From assembly GCA_017428155.1 (NCBI GenBank), contig JAFRRJ010000013.1, positions 1-40,372 on the forward strand: DNA of 40,372 nucleotides, in the 5' to 3' direction. This document shows, piece after piece, positions 7,084 to 16,345 of the stretch. The notes below the pieces were generated by a model. The model did no database searches. It was not told the DNA's origin and worked only from the letters and a program-made list of their open reading frames with translations. Position numbers and translations under genes: made by a program. This DNA is from Clostridiales bacterium (GTDB lineage Bacteria; Bacillota; Clostridia; Saccharofermentanales; Saccharofermentanaceae). Within the stretch, counting starts at the first letter, position 1. Each line of letters opens with the position of its first letter.

Positions 7084-9374
7084 TAGAAGACTACGGTGCA
7101 TTTGATAACAATGCTGAAAGGGGCGGCAGGAATGATGCCGGTTCTCTTATCAAGCGCCTTTTCTCGTTCCTGACTAACAGATATCTTGTTCTTGGTGCTA
7201 TTTTCGTGGCATTCGGAATAATTATCCTCATCATGACGATGAAGCTCCAGTTCTCGAATTACCAGAATACGCTTTCCGAGAGCTCCTCGGGTATCATAAG
7301 GCAGTATTCATCGCAGGCTCCGCGAGGAGATATCTACGACAGCAAGGGCGTTCTCCTGGCTTCGACTACCGAATATAACACCGTCATGCTTGCTAATGCT
7401 TCACTTGATGATGAGTCACTTAATGAGCTTTGCCTGGAATTAAGTTATCTTTTTGATCAGTATCACTGCATTACGGTATCCGAACTTGATCAGTACTTTG
7501 TGCTCGACCCTAAGGCCAGATTCGTAAAGAGCGAGGAGAAGATAAGGCTCTGGCAGTCTGATTCCAACCTTTTCGACCTCAAGGATTATTCATCCGGCGT
7601 CATTGTCACATTCTCAGATGATTACGTTAAGACCGATCCTAATGTTTTCTTCCTTTACCTTCGTAAAAAATTCTCGATAGACAACAATTACACCATCGAG
7701 GAAGCATACAGGATAATCAGGATCAGATATCAGATCTTCATGGATAACTGGGCATTCGTCAAAGGAACCCCGGTTAAGATCGCCACAAATGTCCCGGATG
7801 AGCTCATCAGGAAGTTCGAAGAACAGAATTACCACTATATGGGCATCGTTGCAGGCAAGGAGTATGCAAGGAATTATTCTTCTGAAGCTCTTTATGCCAG
7901 CCACGTTCTCGGGTATGTAGGTAAGATCTCAAGTGTTACCTATACTGACCTTGCGCCCTTCGGCTACACGAGCGACGATGTCGTCGGCAAGTCGGGCGTC
8001 GAGTCCCAGATGGAAAGATATCTTCACGGAAAGAGCGGCATAACGCCTTACAGCATTTGGACAAAAGACGGTGAGAACGGTCTCTTTGTGCCTCAGGATT
8101 ACGGTGTTGATCCTGTTGAGGGAGCGACGGTATATCTTACGATCGATTCGCATATTCAGGAAGTCGGAACACAGGCTCTTAAAGAGTACATTCTTGCCCA
8201 GAAGGAGAATAACACATCAGATATCAAGACAGCTTCCGCAGGAGCGTTCGTTCTGATGAATGTTAATACGGGCGCTGTCGTATCTATGGCATCTTATCCC
8301 AATTACGACCCTAACGACTTTATCCTTGCAAACTATGGCGATGAACAGGCAAAGGAACAGGTCAAATACTATCTCGGTGTTGATGAATACCAGGAGATAA
8401 CGGCAGGGGATCTTCCTTTATGGAACCGCGCGATCATGTCAATGTATGCTCCGGGTTCCACATTTAAGCCCTGCACGGCTCTCGCAGCGCTCGAAAACGG
8501 CGATATCACACCTTCAAGCAATACCATCACATGCGTAAGCCCTTACGACTGTGACGGTTGGATCTTTAAATGCCTCGAGTATGCACAGGTAGGCCACGGC
8601 CCTCTCTCTCTTAACGATGCAATGGCCCAGTCATGCAATATCTACTTCATGATCCTCGGCACGAGGACCGGTATCGACAATATCTCGGCAATGGCTTACA
8701 GATTCGGACTCGGAGTAAAGTCCGGAATCGATCTCCCGGGTGAGATATCGGGTGTCATGAGCAGCCGTGAGAATAAGAGACTTACACGCCAGTCTGTCTA
8801 CGATAAGACATGGTTCCCGTCAAACACGGCGCAGGCTTCTATCGGTCAGTTCGATGACTGTTTTACTATCCTTCAGCTTTGCAGATATACATGCGGAATC
8901 GCGACAAACAAGCTATGCACACCATATGTTATCGATAAAGTTGTTGCAAGTGACGGATCGATCCTTTATCAGGGTCAGAAAGAACCTGTCGATATAGGTA
9001 TCGCCGATGAGAACATCAATGCTGTAAGAACGGCGATGAGATGCGTATTTACCGGTACTTACTACTGGGATTCTTCGGCCCAGAAGCAGTTCAAGAACTA
9101 TCCTGTACAGATGGTCTGCAAGACCGGTACGGCGGAAACGGGATTCGAGGATTCACGTAAAGAGTATTCCAACGGTCTTTTCATATGCTATGCGCCCAAG
9201 GATAATCCGGAAGTCGCTTTAGCTCTCGTGGTTGAGAAGGGACAGTGGGGTGCTTCGACTGTCGAGATCGCGAAAAAGATCATGGCGGCATACTTTAATG
9301 AACAGGTCGATTCCTCTAAGCCGCTTTACACTTCGGGCACTTCTTTGGGAGACTATCTGCCGCCTGTGCGTTAA
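7068..9374 (+). CDS. mrdA: Penicillin-binding protein 2 (class B transpeptidase)
   Basis: A 768-residue class B PBP that cross-links peptidoglycan for lateral wall growth with MreCD and RodA. A cytoplasmic N-terminus precedes one transmembrane helix (about 40-62). The PBP dimerisation domain begins at APRGDIYD, and the transpeptidase domain carries all three motifs: S464-x-x-K in PGSTFKP, S522-x-N in SCN, and K685-T-G-T. Its start overlaps mreD by 16 nt. The C-terminal end falls before a promoter for the next operon, so this is probably the last gene of the icd-mre unit. No rodA is seen here. Assignment to the elongation PBP rests on the mreCD context. Confidence 0.93.
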   Translation: MARNLIEDYGAFDNNAERGGRNDAGSLIKRLFSFLTNRYLVLGAIFVAFGIIILIMTMKLQFSNYQNTLSESSSGIIRQYSSQAPRGDIYDSKGVLLASTTEYNTVMLANASLDDESLNELCLELSYLFDQYHCITVSELDQYFVLDPKARFVKSEEKIRLWQSDSNLFDLKDYSSGVIVTFSDDYVKTDPNVFFLYLRKKFSIDNNYTIEEAYRIIRIRYQIFMDNWAFVKGTPVKIATNVPDELIRKFEEQNYHYMGIVAGKEYARNYSSEALYASHVLGYVGKISSVTYTDLAPFGYTSDDVVGKSGVESQMERYLHGKSGITPYSIWTKDGENGLFVPQDYGVDPVEGATVYLTIDSHIQEVGTQALKEYILAQKENNTSDIKTASAGAFVLMNVNTGAVVSMASYPNYDPNDFILANYGDEQAKEQVKYYLGVDEYQEITAGDLPLWNRAIMSMYAPGSTFKPCTALAALENGDITPSSNTITCVSPYDCDGWIFKCLEYAQVGHGPLSLNDAMAQSCNIYFMILGTRTGIDNISAMAYRFGLGVKSGIDLPGEISGVMSSRENKRLTRQSVYDKTWFPSNTAQASIGQFDDCFTILQLCRYTCGIATNKLCTPYVIDKVVASDGSILYQGQKEPVDIGIADENINAVRTAMRCVFTGTYYWDSSAQKQFKNYPVQMVCKTGTAETGFEDSRKEYSNGLFICYAPKDNPEVALALVVEKGQWGASTVEIAKKIMAAYFNEQVDSSKPLYTSGTSLGDYLPPVR

Positions 9375-9465
9375 GCACCGGATCGGTTTTCCGGCACGCC
9401 AAAACGGCTGTATCCGGCGACTGACGGAAACAGATTTTCTCATTGTTGATTTTTTATAAAGATAG

Positions 9466-9494
9466 TTGCTCAAAAGAGCATTTTACTGTACAAT
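9466..9494 (+). promoter_or_regulatory. Promoter for the methylglyoxal synthase-like gene
   Basis: TTGCTC at 9466-9471 and TACAAT at 9489-9494 are separated by 17 bp. A short hairpin (TGCTC AAAA GAGCA, 9467-9480, then TTTT) overlaps the -35 and might act as a weak terminator for the gene upstream. Confidence 0.6.
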
Positions 9495-9524
9495 TTGTTT
9501 ATTCGCTTAAATGGGAGATTTTGG

Positions 9525-9917
9525 ATGAAAATAGTTTTGATGGCTGACAATAGAAAGACCGAATTGCTGGTCAATTTCTGCATTGCCTACAAGCCTTTGC
9601 TTGAGAAGCATCAGCTCATCTCAGTTTACAACACCGCAAAACTTCTTAAGTCAGCTGCAGATCTGGACGTTTCAGGTCTGTCTGTCGACTATTCGAGCGG
9701 CTTTGAGCAGCTCGCTTCAAGAGCGGAATACAACGGCATTGACTGCGTGATCTATTTAAGGGACGGCCGTCAGGTAGGCGAATCCAATCCGTTTGAACTT
9801 TTGGATGTCTGCGATCAGAATACCATCCCTTATGCTACGAATATCGCTTCAGCAGAGATCCTTGTTACCGCCATAGACAGCGGTGCTCTTGATTACCGCG
9901 AATGGAACGCAGTCTGA
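9525..9917 (+). CDS. Methylglyoxal synthase homologue lacking catalytic residues
   Basis: A 130-residue single-domain protein with the MGS fold. The conserved core is clear: AIYKPLL-like start (FCIAYKPLLEKH, 18-29), GIDCVIY (71-77), IPYATNIASAEIL (101-113) and DYREW at the end. Compared with E. coli MgsA as I remember it, key positions differ: H19 becomes D8, K23 becomes T12, T45/T47 become V34/N36, D71 (in GGDQQ) becomes G59, and H98/D101 (in HDPD) become S87/F90. It is therefore probably not an active synthase and may bind a ligand or regulate. The ATG follows TGGGAGA; an upstream in-frame ATG at 9495 is too close to the promoter. It overlaps the hydrolase gene by 16 nt. Confidence 0.82.
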   Translation: MKIVLMADNRKTELLVNFCIAYKPLLEKHQLISVYNTAKLLKSAADLDVSGLSVDYSSGFEQLASRAEYNGIDCVIYLRDGRQVGESNPFELLDVCDQNTIPYATNIASAEILVTAIDSGALDYREWNAV

Positions 9918-10561
9918 TCACTATCCCCTTAGGACCTCTTGAGTCCAATATGTACATTATCGCCGGTTCTTCCGGTCTTTTTGTCATTGATCCTTCTGTA
10001 TCTCCTGAAAGTGCAGAGGAGTTTTGCGGTATGCCGGGTCTTTCCAAGGGTGAATGCCAGGTTAAAGCAGTTTTTATTACTCACGGACATCACGACCATA
10101 TTAAGCATATAGAAGACTGGCAGGATTCTTATCCTTCGGCCAAGGTTTTCTTCAGCAGCAATGACAAGGATCTTTTGAGCAACGGATATATGAACTGCTC
10201 TTATATGGAAGGTTCTGAAGTATTATACAGTTTTAAATTTGTTAATCTTGCGGGCACTTACGGTCAGACTGTCTATAGAGATGACGATATCTCGGTCAAG
10301 GTTTTCGAGACACCCGGACATACACTTGGAAGCGTATGTTTTCTGGTCAATTTTGACGGTGAGGACCTTCTGTTTACCGGAGATACTGTATTCAGAGGAT
10401 CTGTCGGCCGCACAGACATGCCAGGCGGCAACTCCAAGATGATCATGGAATCCGTAAGAAGGATCAAGACGTTGAATCCTGATCTGAAGATTTTCCCCGG
10501 TCATGGACCCGCATCTACAATAGGAGAAGAGATAAGATTCAATCCTTTCTTTTCTATGTGA
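9902..10561 (+). CDS. Metallo-beta-lactamase-fold hydrolase, glyoxalase II-like
   Basis: A 219-residue soluble hydrolase of the MBL fold with a full dinuclear metal site: H61-G-H63-H64-D65-H66, then the histidine of TPGHTLGS, the aspartate of FTGDTVF and the histidine of FPGHG. The compact size and the RGSVGRTDMPGG stretch fit the YcbL-type branch of glyoxalase II-like enzymes, which hydrolyse thioesters such as S-lactoylglutathione analogues. The start lies inside the end of the MGS-like gene (16-nt overlap), so translation is coupled. The neighbour suggests a link to methylglyoxal or a related aldehyde or thioester, but the partner has lost its active site, so the true substrate is open. 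Confidence 0.88.
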   Translation: MERSLITIPLGPLESNMYIIAGSSGLFVIDPSVSPESAEEFCGMPGLSKGECQVKAVFITHGHHDHIKHIEDWQDSYPSAKVFFSSNDKDLLSNGYMNCSYMEGSEVLYSFKFVNLAGTYGQTVYRDDDISVKVFETPGHTLGSVCFLVNFDGEDLLFTGDTVFRGSVGRTDMPGGNSKMIMESVRRIKTLNPDLKIFPGHGPASTIGEEIRFNPFFSM

Positions 10562-10592
10562 TCTCTAAGTCCGCTCCGTTATTGGCGTTTGC

Positions 10593-10622
10593 TTGACTTT
10601 TTCCCGAATTTATATGTAGAAT
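10593..10622 (+). promoter_or_regulatory. Promoter of the pheST T-box transcript
   Basis: TTGACT at 10593-10598 and TAGAAT at 10617-10622 are spaced by 18 bp. Transcription would start near 10629, immediately before the T-box leader. Confidence 0.7.
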
Positions 10623-10628
10623 AGGCTC

Positions 10629-10911
10629 TGCAATGAAGGTGCGTAAGTAGTCTTCCTACAGTCAGTACCAGAGAGTCGTGTCACCGGCTGAGAGCACGAT
10701 ACTAAGGGTAGAAGGATGAATTTCAACACTGGAGCATTCTGACGGAAACGGCTTTTTGCTGACTAAGCAGATGTGTGCTGCGGCATTACGGCAGCGGATA
10801 TAAGTGCGGAAAGCTGATATCTATGCTTTTCGAACATGGGTGGTACCGCGAAGGTGCAATAATAATGCGAATTCGTCCCATGGCAATGAATAGTTGCCAT
10901 GGGCTTTTTTT
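10629..10911 (+). promoter_or_regulatory. Phenylalanine T-box riboswitch
   Basis: A leader of about 280 nt that senses uncharged tRNA-Phe and controls read-through into pheST. The T-box proper is TGGGTGGTACCGCG at 10837-10850, whose TGGT segment pairs with the tRNA acceptor end. The probable specifier codon is TTC (Phe) at 10722-10724, followed by A, on the 3' side of stem I. The terminator is CCCATGGCAA (10877-10886) / TTGCCATGGG (10894-10903) followed by seven T. The AAGTAG near 10646 fits the S-turn element of the specifier loop. The specifier matches the genes it controls, which supports the assignment. Confidence 0.95.
10877..10911 (+). terminator. T-box intrinsic terminator
   Basis: A perfect 10-bp stem with a 7-nt loop, followed by C and seven T. 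Without uncharged tRNA-Phe this hairpin stops transcription before pheS; with it, the competing antiterminator formed around the T-box prevails. Confidence 0.93.
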
Positions 10912-10945
10912 ATGCCAAAGGCTTTAAAGAACAGGAGGAAGAAAG

Positions 10946-11989
10946 ATGGCTGAGCTTAATGAATTGCAGCAGAAGTTAGCCGGGATCAGGTCGAAGATCG
11001 AGTCTGACATCAAAGAGATCAAGAGTTCAAAGGGTATCTTTGAATACAGAAAGAGTGTCATGGACTCCAAGGAAGGCCAGATCGGATCTCTCATGAAAGA
11101 GATGGGTAAGATCCCGAAGGAGCTTAAGGCCGATTACGGCAAGATGGTCAACGAGATCAGGAACTGGGCTCAGGAAAAGTTCGATGCATTAGATGCAGAG
11201 TTCAAGGCAGCTGAGCAGAAGGCACGCTATGAGAGCGAAGTCATCGATGTTACTTTGCCTGAGAAAAAGCAGAAGAAGGGTTACCTTCATCCCAATACCC
11301 AGGTAAGAAACCAGATCGTTGATATATTCGGTTCTATGGGCTTCTCTGTCTACGAAGGCAACGAGATCGAGACAGATCACTATAACTTCACGGCTTTGAA
11401 CATTCCAAAAGATCATCCTTCACGTGATATGCAGGATACATTTTATTTGAGCCCTGAGTTCCTTTTGAGAACACAGACCTCCGCAGGTCAGGTTCACGTT
11501 ATGGAATCCCAGCAGCCGCCTATAAAGATCATCTCACCAGGTAAGGTCTTCCGTTCAGATGACGATGCCACACACTCTCCTATGTTCTCCCAGATGGAGG
11601 GACTTGTAGTTGATGAGGGCATTACGCTCTGCGACCTTCAGGGAATGCTCGACGTATTCGTAAAGAAGATCTTCGGCGAGGAGACAAGAACACGCTTAAG
11701 ACCTTCATACTTCCCGTTCACGGAGCCTTCCGTCGAAGTCGACGTATCCTGCTTCCAGTGCGGCGGAAAGGGCTGCAAGCTTTGCAAGGGAACAGGCTGG
11801 ATCGAAGTTCTGGGTGCAGGCGTAGTCAACAAGAAAGTCCTTGAAGGCTGCGGAATCGACAGCGACAAATACAGCGGTCTGGCTTTCGGTATCGGTATCG
11901 ATCGTATTGCCATGCTCAAGTACGGCATCAACAACATCAAGCTCCTGTTTGAGTCTGATCTCCGCGTACTTGAACAGATCGATGACTAA
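10946..11989 (+). CDS. pheS: Phenylalanyl-tRNA synthetase alpha subunit
   Basis: A 347-residue catalytic subunit of the (alpha-beta)2 enzyme that charges tRNA-Phe. An N-terminal coiled coil (about 1-85) that grips the tRNA is followed by the class II catalytic core. Motif 2 shows as [21 protein letters not shown], here with the R and the FSQMEG element intact, and motif 3 as [15 protein letters not shown] near the end. A small cysteine cluster ([12 protein letters not shown]) precedes motif 3, as in many Gram-positive PheS. The ATG at 10946 is behind AGGAGG. It is the first gene after the T-box and lies 20 bp before pheT. Confidence 0.97.
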   Translation: MAELNELQQKLAGIRSKIESDIKEIKSSKGIFEYRKSVMDSKEGQIGSLMKEMGKIPKELKADYGKMVNEIRNWAQEKFDALDAEFKAAEQKARYESEVIDVTLPEKKQKKGYLHPNTQVRNQIVDIFGSMGFSVYEGNEIETDHYNFTALNIPKDHPSRDMQDTFYLSPEFLLRTQTSAGQVHVMESQQPPIKIISPGKVFRSDDDATHSPMFSQMEGLVVDEGITLCDLQGMLDVFVKKIFGEETRTRLRPSYFPFTEPSVEVDVSCFQCGGKGCKLCKGTGWIEVLGAGVVNKKVLEGCGIDSDKYSGLAFGIGIDRIAMLKYGINNIKLLFESDLRVLEQIDD

Positions 11990-12009
11990 GGTTAAAGGAG
12001 GCAAATACT

Positions 12010-14424
12010 ATGTTAGTACCATTAAGTTGGCTTAAAGATTATGTAGATATTGACGTTACTCCGGATGTGCTTGAAGAAAAGCTCTTCAGCTGCGGATTCG
12101 AAGTAGAGGAAAAATACGAAGTAGGCAAGGACATCAGCAAGGTCGTTGTCGGTGAAGTTAAGACATGTGAGGCTATCGAGGGCACACACCTTCACCTCTG
12201 TACAGTTGATGCAGGCGAGAACGGGATCCTTCAGATCTGCTGCGGTGCTGATAACGTTGCAGCAGGCGGCAAGTATCCATTGGCTCTGATCGGCGCACAG
12301 GTTTATGCAACCGCAAAAGATCACAAGACCGTTGAGGGTCTCATGACGATCGGCCAGGGCAAGCTCAGAGGTTACGATTCTTACGGAATGCTCTGCTCCG
12401 GTGTTGAGATCGGCGTTACCGAGGATATGTTCCCCGGTGCAGGCTATGACGGACTTCTCGTGCTTCCCGCTGATTCCGTACCGGGTGAGGATGTTAAGCC
12501 TGTCCTGGGTTTGGACGATTATATTTTCGATGTTTCCATAACGGCAAACAGGCCTGACTGCCAGTCGATCTTCGGTATTGCAAGAGAAGTTGCTGCAGTG
12601 CTCGGCAAATCCGTTAAGGAGCCCGCACTTGATTACACTGAGAGTGATGTTGCAATCGACTTCAATATCCGCGTATCAGCTCCGGATCTTTGCCCCAGAT
12701 ATATCGGTCACTATGTATCAGACGTTACTATCGGTGAGTCTCCTGTCTGGATGAAGCGCCGTCTGGCTCTGGTCGGCTGCTCTTCGATCTCTAATGTTGT
12801 TGATATCACCAACTACGTTCTTTATGAACTCGGCCAGCCGATGCACGCATTCGATTATTCTTATCTCGAAGGCGGAGAGATCCATGTGCGCCGTGCTGAG
12901 AACGGCGAGAAGATCGTAACTCTTGATGAGAAGGAATTTTCTCTTACGTCAGACAATCTCGTTATCTGTGACGGCGTAAAGCCCGTTGCTCTTGCCGGTA
13001 TCATGGGCGGCCTTAATTCAGAGATCCTGGATACAACGAGGGCGGTCATGTTCGAAGCTGCTAAGTTTGCTCACGACAATATCCGTAAGAGCTCAAAAGC
13101 TCTTGGACAGGTATCCGATTCATCAATGAGATTCTCCAAGGGTGTCGACGAGTATACAACTGTCATGGCAATGAAGCGTGCTCTCCACCTTATCGAAGAG
13201 CTTGGCTGCGGCAAGGTATCAAAGACTTCCTTCGATGTTAATACAGGCAATTCCGTCGAGCCCAGAAAGCTTACGGTCAGCGTTGCACGTGTTAACGGCG
13301 TTCTCGGAATCAAGGTCCCGGATGAGGATATCGTACGTATTCTGACAGGCCTTAACTTTGCACCTGAACTTAACGGTGATGAGCTTACGATTTATATCCC
13401 GGGTTACCGTGTTGATATGGAATCATATCAGGATGTAGCTGAGGAAGTCATCCGTATGTACGGCTACGACCACATCACACCCACATTCATCCCGACTGCA
13501 AAGGTTACATCCGGCGGATATAACTTAAAGCAGCGTTCAGAGCTCAAGATCAGGAATGCACTCTGTGCTGCAGGTGCTTCTGAAGGTGTGCATTATTCAT
13601 TCTTCTCGCCTTCAGACTTCGATCTTTTAAGACTGCCCGAAAACGCACCCGAGAGAACCGCTATCAGGATCCTTAACCCGATCAACATCGATCTTTCGCT
13701 GATGCGTACAACTCTCGCGCCTCAGATGATCAGGGCGATGGCCAGAAACCAGAAGAACGCTATTCTTTCCGGCCGCATTTACGAGATGGGCAACAGGTTC
13801 CTGCCGAAGTCCCTGCCTCTTACGGAATATCCTGACGAGCGCGAGACGATCTGCATCGGTGTATTCGGCACAGATGAAGATTTCTTCTCCTTAAAGGGTC
13901 TTGTATCAGTTGTGGCTGACGCTCTTGATGTTGAATTCGATTACGAGAAGACAGAAAAGACATTCCTCCATCCCGGAAGAACTGCAAAGGTCATCTGCAA
14001 CGGTGAAGAAGTAGGATATCTCGGCCAGGTCCTCTATGAGATCTGCGATGAGCTCGATATGCGTGTTCCTGCCTTCGTAGCCGAGATCGATCTTCGAACT
14101 CTCAGCAAGTATTACGGCAAGGACAGAAAGTTCATACCGCTCCCGAAGTTCCTTGAAGAGAAGCGTGACTTCTGCTTCGTTATGGACAAGGAGATCACAT
14201 GTGCTCAGGTCGAGAAGGAGATCAAAGCTTCTTGTGATTACATCACCGCAATCGATCTTTTCGACATATATGAAGGCGCTCAGCTCGGCAACAAGAAGAG
14301 TCTTGCTTTCAGTGTAGTATTCACGCCGAAGGATGAGGAATTCAAGCCTGAGGTGATCGACGGATTCGTAAAAACGATCCTTGATAACCTTAACAGCAAG
14401 TACAATATCACTCTCCGCTCATAA
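12010..14424 (+). CDS. pheT: Phenylalanyl-tRNA synthetase beta subunit
   Basis: An 804-residue beta subunit with the normal domain order: an N-terminal B1 region, an EMAP/OB-type tRNA-binding domain (about 40-150), the B3/B4 editing domain that clears Tyr-tRNA-Phe (about 200-380), B5 (about 400-475), the catalytic-like core, and a C-terminal anticodon-binding FDX-ACB domain (about 710-804) beginning PLPKFLEEKRDF. The start at 12010 is set by AAAGGAGG 7 bp upstream. Co-transcribed with pheS under T-box control; a strong terminator follows at 14533. Confidence 0.97.
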   Translation: MLVPLSWLKDYVDIDVTPDVLEEKLFSCGFEVEEKYEVGKDISKVVVGEVKTCEAIEGTHLHLCTVDAGENGILQICCGADNVAAGGKYPLALIGAQVYATAKDHKTVEGLMTIGQGKLRGYDSYGMLCSGVEIGVTEDMFPGAGYDGLLVLPADSVPGEDVKPVLGLDDYIFDVSITANRPDCQSIFGIAREVAAVLGKSVKEPALDYTESDVAIDFNIRVSAPDLCPRYIGHYVSDVTIGESPVWMKRRLALVGCSSISNVVDITNYVLYELGQPMHAFDYSYLEGGEIHVRRAENGEKIVTLDEKEFSLTSDNLVICDGVKPVALAGIMGGLNSEILDTTRAVMFEAAKFAHDNIRKSSKALGQVSDSSMRFSKGVDEYTTVMAMKRALHLIEELGCGKVSKTSFDVNTGNSVEPRKLTVSVARVNGVLGIKVPDEDIVRILTGLNFAPELNGDELTIYIPGYRVDMESYQDVAEEVIRMYGYDHITPTFIPTAKVTSGGYNLKQRSELKIRNALCAAGASEGVHYSFFSPSDFDLLRLPENAPERTAIRILNPINIDLSLMRTTLAPQMIRAMARNQKNAILSGRIYEMGNRFLPKSLPLTEYPDERETICIGVFGTDEDFFSLKGLVSVVADALDVEFDYEKTEKTFLHPGRTAKVICNGEEVGYLGQVLYEICDELDMRVPAFVAEIDLRTLSKYYGKDRKFIPLPKFLEEKRDFCFVMDKEITCAQVEKEIKASCDYITAIDLFDIYEGAQLGNKKSLAFSVVFTPKDEEFKPEVIDGFVKTILDNLNSKYNITLRS

Positions 14425-14532
14425 GACTCTGCCGGTTACAGATCCTGAATTTGCCTTAATAGGTATATTAAGACGGATTTGATACAGTATGAGACGTAAA
14501 AGACAATAAATTAAAGGCTTTCAGCCGTTTTG

Positions 14533-14558
14533 CCGCCCGGTTTTCCGGGCGGTTTTTT
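14533..14558 (+). terminator. Intrinsic terminator after pheT
   Basis: CCGCCCGG (14533-14540), TTTT loop, CCGGGCGG (14545-14552), then six T. The perfect GC-rich stem closes the pheST unit and separates it from the Tad-like genes. The rest of 14425-14646 shows no gene. Confidence 0.93.
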
Positions 14559-14646
14559 ATTGTCGTTATTGTCTTGTTTTGTCGTATTTTGTAAGGAAAA
14601 TTCCGAGGCTTCCGATTGTATATTGAAGAGAAAAAGGAGGTTTTCT

Positions 14647-14949
14647 ATGTCCACAATAGAATCTGCAGTAGCTTTTTCTCTAATTCTGATACTTCTCGCG
14701 TTCATGATCACCGGTCCCGAGGCTATAGCACTGGACAGCTTCGAACAGGCAAAGGCCGGAGGCAATGAACTGTTTTACATGGAAAGTGATAAGGACCTTT
14801 TAAGCAGGAATTATGTTGACGGCACTGTATGCTACGACACATCTCCGGAAAAATTCTGCACATATCTTACCGGGATATCGGATAACTTCAGGCTTATATA
14901 CGGGTCTTTTACAGTGCTTGGAAAGGAGGAAGGAAATGAGGAGGGTTAA
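14647..14949 (+). CDS. Small TadE-like pseudopilin-type protein
   Basis: A 100-residue protein starting at 14647 behind AAAAAGGAGG. The first 22 residues form one hydrophobic helix preceded by a glutamate (MSTIESAVAFSLILIL), the layout of TadE-type pseudopilins with a glutamate near the start of the helix. The remainder is a short extracellular part with two cysteines. It overlaps the next gene by 14 nt and is the first of three genes of similar architecture. Sequence beyond the helix is not recognised. A role as a minor pilin or exported assembly factor is inferred. Confidence 0.7.
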   Translation: MSTIESAVAFSLILILLAFMITGPEAIALDSFEQAKAGGNELFYMESDKDLLSRNYVDGTVCYDTSPEKFCTYLTGISDNFRLIYGSFTVLGKEEGNEEG

Positions 14950-16297
14950 GCGCCGGGCAAGATCAAGACACGGGGCAGCTTCCGTTTTTCTTGCCATTAT
15001 AATGTCTGCCCTGATCCTTGTGGAATGCACATTCCTAGCTTATGTATGGAATCTGGATTATGCATTGAGCGTTAATACTGCTCTCAAGACTGAGATAGAC
15101 ACTATACTAAGCGATTACAACAGACAGCTCTTTGATGTGTATGGCATATATGCTTTTTCTTTGGATGATGTCGACAGTTATTGTTTTGACAAGGCCCTGG
15201 AGATCAACGGCCTGGATGCGAAGTCCGAGCTTTATGTATCAGGCAGCCATGCTCTTACCGCTGAGGATCTTAAGCGCGCAGTCTCATCCTATAACTTTTA
15301 CCGTGGAACCGGGATCTCATTTAAAGGCGTGGTGGAAGGGTATTCCGATCTTCTGACAGAGATCGACACAAAAGGGATCTTCAATCAGATAGGTGAATTC
15401 ATGAGAAGTCCTGCTGCAGACTACCTTTCAAAGATCATCAAGGGAAAAGAGAACGCAGAGGAATGGGTCAATAAGGCAGAAGGTGTAATTGATATCGAAG
15501 AGGTTCTTGAAGCCGTCTCCGATACTGATTCTTTAAGGTCAGACTATAGGAATGTCATCAAGGATTTTGAACTCGATCTGGATATCGATATCGCTAACTG
15601 GGAATCTTTGCTCAATACGGTCTCAAGACTTGAAGCAGCCACGGATCTTGTATCAGACAAATCTCCGGATATCATGAAGAAATTCCATGTTGCCCATTAC
15701 TGTGCATATAACTTCGACTGCTGGGTCAAGCCTAATGGCGATGCTACGATAAACGGCACGGGCTTCTCATCCATTCACAGCGAAAAGCATGCCGACAGTG
15801 AGTATATCGTTACAGGTCTGGACAAGAACGCAGCCGTACTCGAGACAGGATTCATCACGGCCAATATCCTTATTCTTGCGAATATGCTTAAGGATTATGC
15901 CAATGAGGAGATAAGAAATACGATCTACGTCGTGGCACAGTTTATATCAATGCTCATATCCGCGGTAAGCGAAGGAACGGTAAATATCGATCCGAGGATA
16001 ATAGCCGTCGGTGTCACTTTCTATGTCTCGACTGTTCAGGCTATAAAAGACTTTCATGCGGTGTTATCGGGATCAAGAGCTGTCATTTTCGAATATGAAG
16101 GACAGAAGATGGTTACGATGAACTACAGGGATTTCCTTTATCTTTATGCTCTCTGCACTCCTGAAGACAAGCTCCTGGGCAGGAGCCTTGAGATCCTTAC
16201 CAGAGATTACGGCGAACTATATAAGGGGATAGTGCTTGAAGCGGATTTCAGAGGAAGCACATATTCAATTGATAAGTCATATACGCTTTACGGATAG
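14936..16297 (+). CDS. TadG/DUF5702-like exported protein
   Basis: A 453-residue protein beginning at 14936, set by GGAGGAAGG just upstream and by overlap with the previous gene. The basic start (MRRVKRRARSRHGAASV) is followed by one transmembrane helix (about 17-38), as in TadG-like proteins, and then a phrase typical of the DUF5702 family I recall from clostridial Tad clusters (YNRQLFDVYGIYAFSL). The long remainder would lie outside the membrane. A second hydrophobic patch near residues 305-360 could be surface or membrane-associated. TadG-like proteins are linked to Flp pilus assembly or anchoring; here no TadA, TadB, TadC or prepilin peptidase gene is in the window. Confidence 0.7.
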   Translation: MRRVKRRARSRHGAASVFLAIIMSALILVECTFLAYVWNLDYALSVNTALKTEIDTILSDYNRQLFDVYGIYAFSLDDVDSYCFDKALEINGLDAKSELYVSGSHALTAEDLKRAVSSYNFYRGTGISFKGVVEGYSDLLTEIDTKGIFNQIGEFMRSPAADYLSKIIKGKENAEEWVNKAEGVIDIEEVLEAVSDTDSLRSDYRNVIKDFELDLDIDIANWESLLNTVSRLEAATDLVSDKSPDIMKKFHVAHYCAYNFDCWVKPNGDATINGTGFSSIHSEKHADSEYIVTGLDKNAAVLETGFITANILILANMLKDYANEEIRNTIYVVAQFISMLISAVSEGTVNIDPRIIAVGVTFYVSTVQAIKDFHAVLSGSRAVIFEYEGQKMVTMNYRDFLYLYALCTPEDKLLGRSLEILTRDYGELYKGIVLEADFRGSTYSIDKSYTLYG

Positions 16298-16345
16298 CAA
16301 GGCTTAATGCGGGAATCTTTCGAAGGAATAAAAAAGGGGGATAAC

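Noticed and set aside
9467..9484. Short hairpin with four T as a firm terminator after PBP2
   Set aside because: A 5-bp stem with only four T is too weak, and it overlaps the -35 of the next promoter. It is mentioned under that promoter only.
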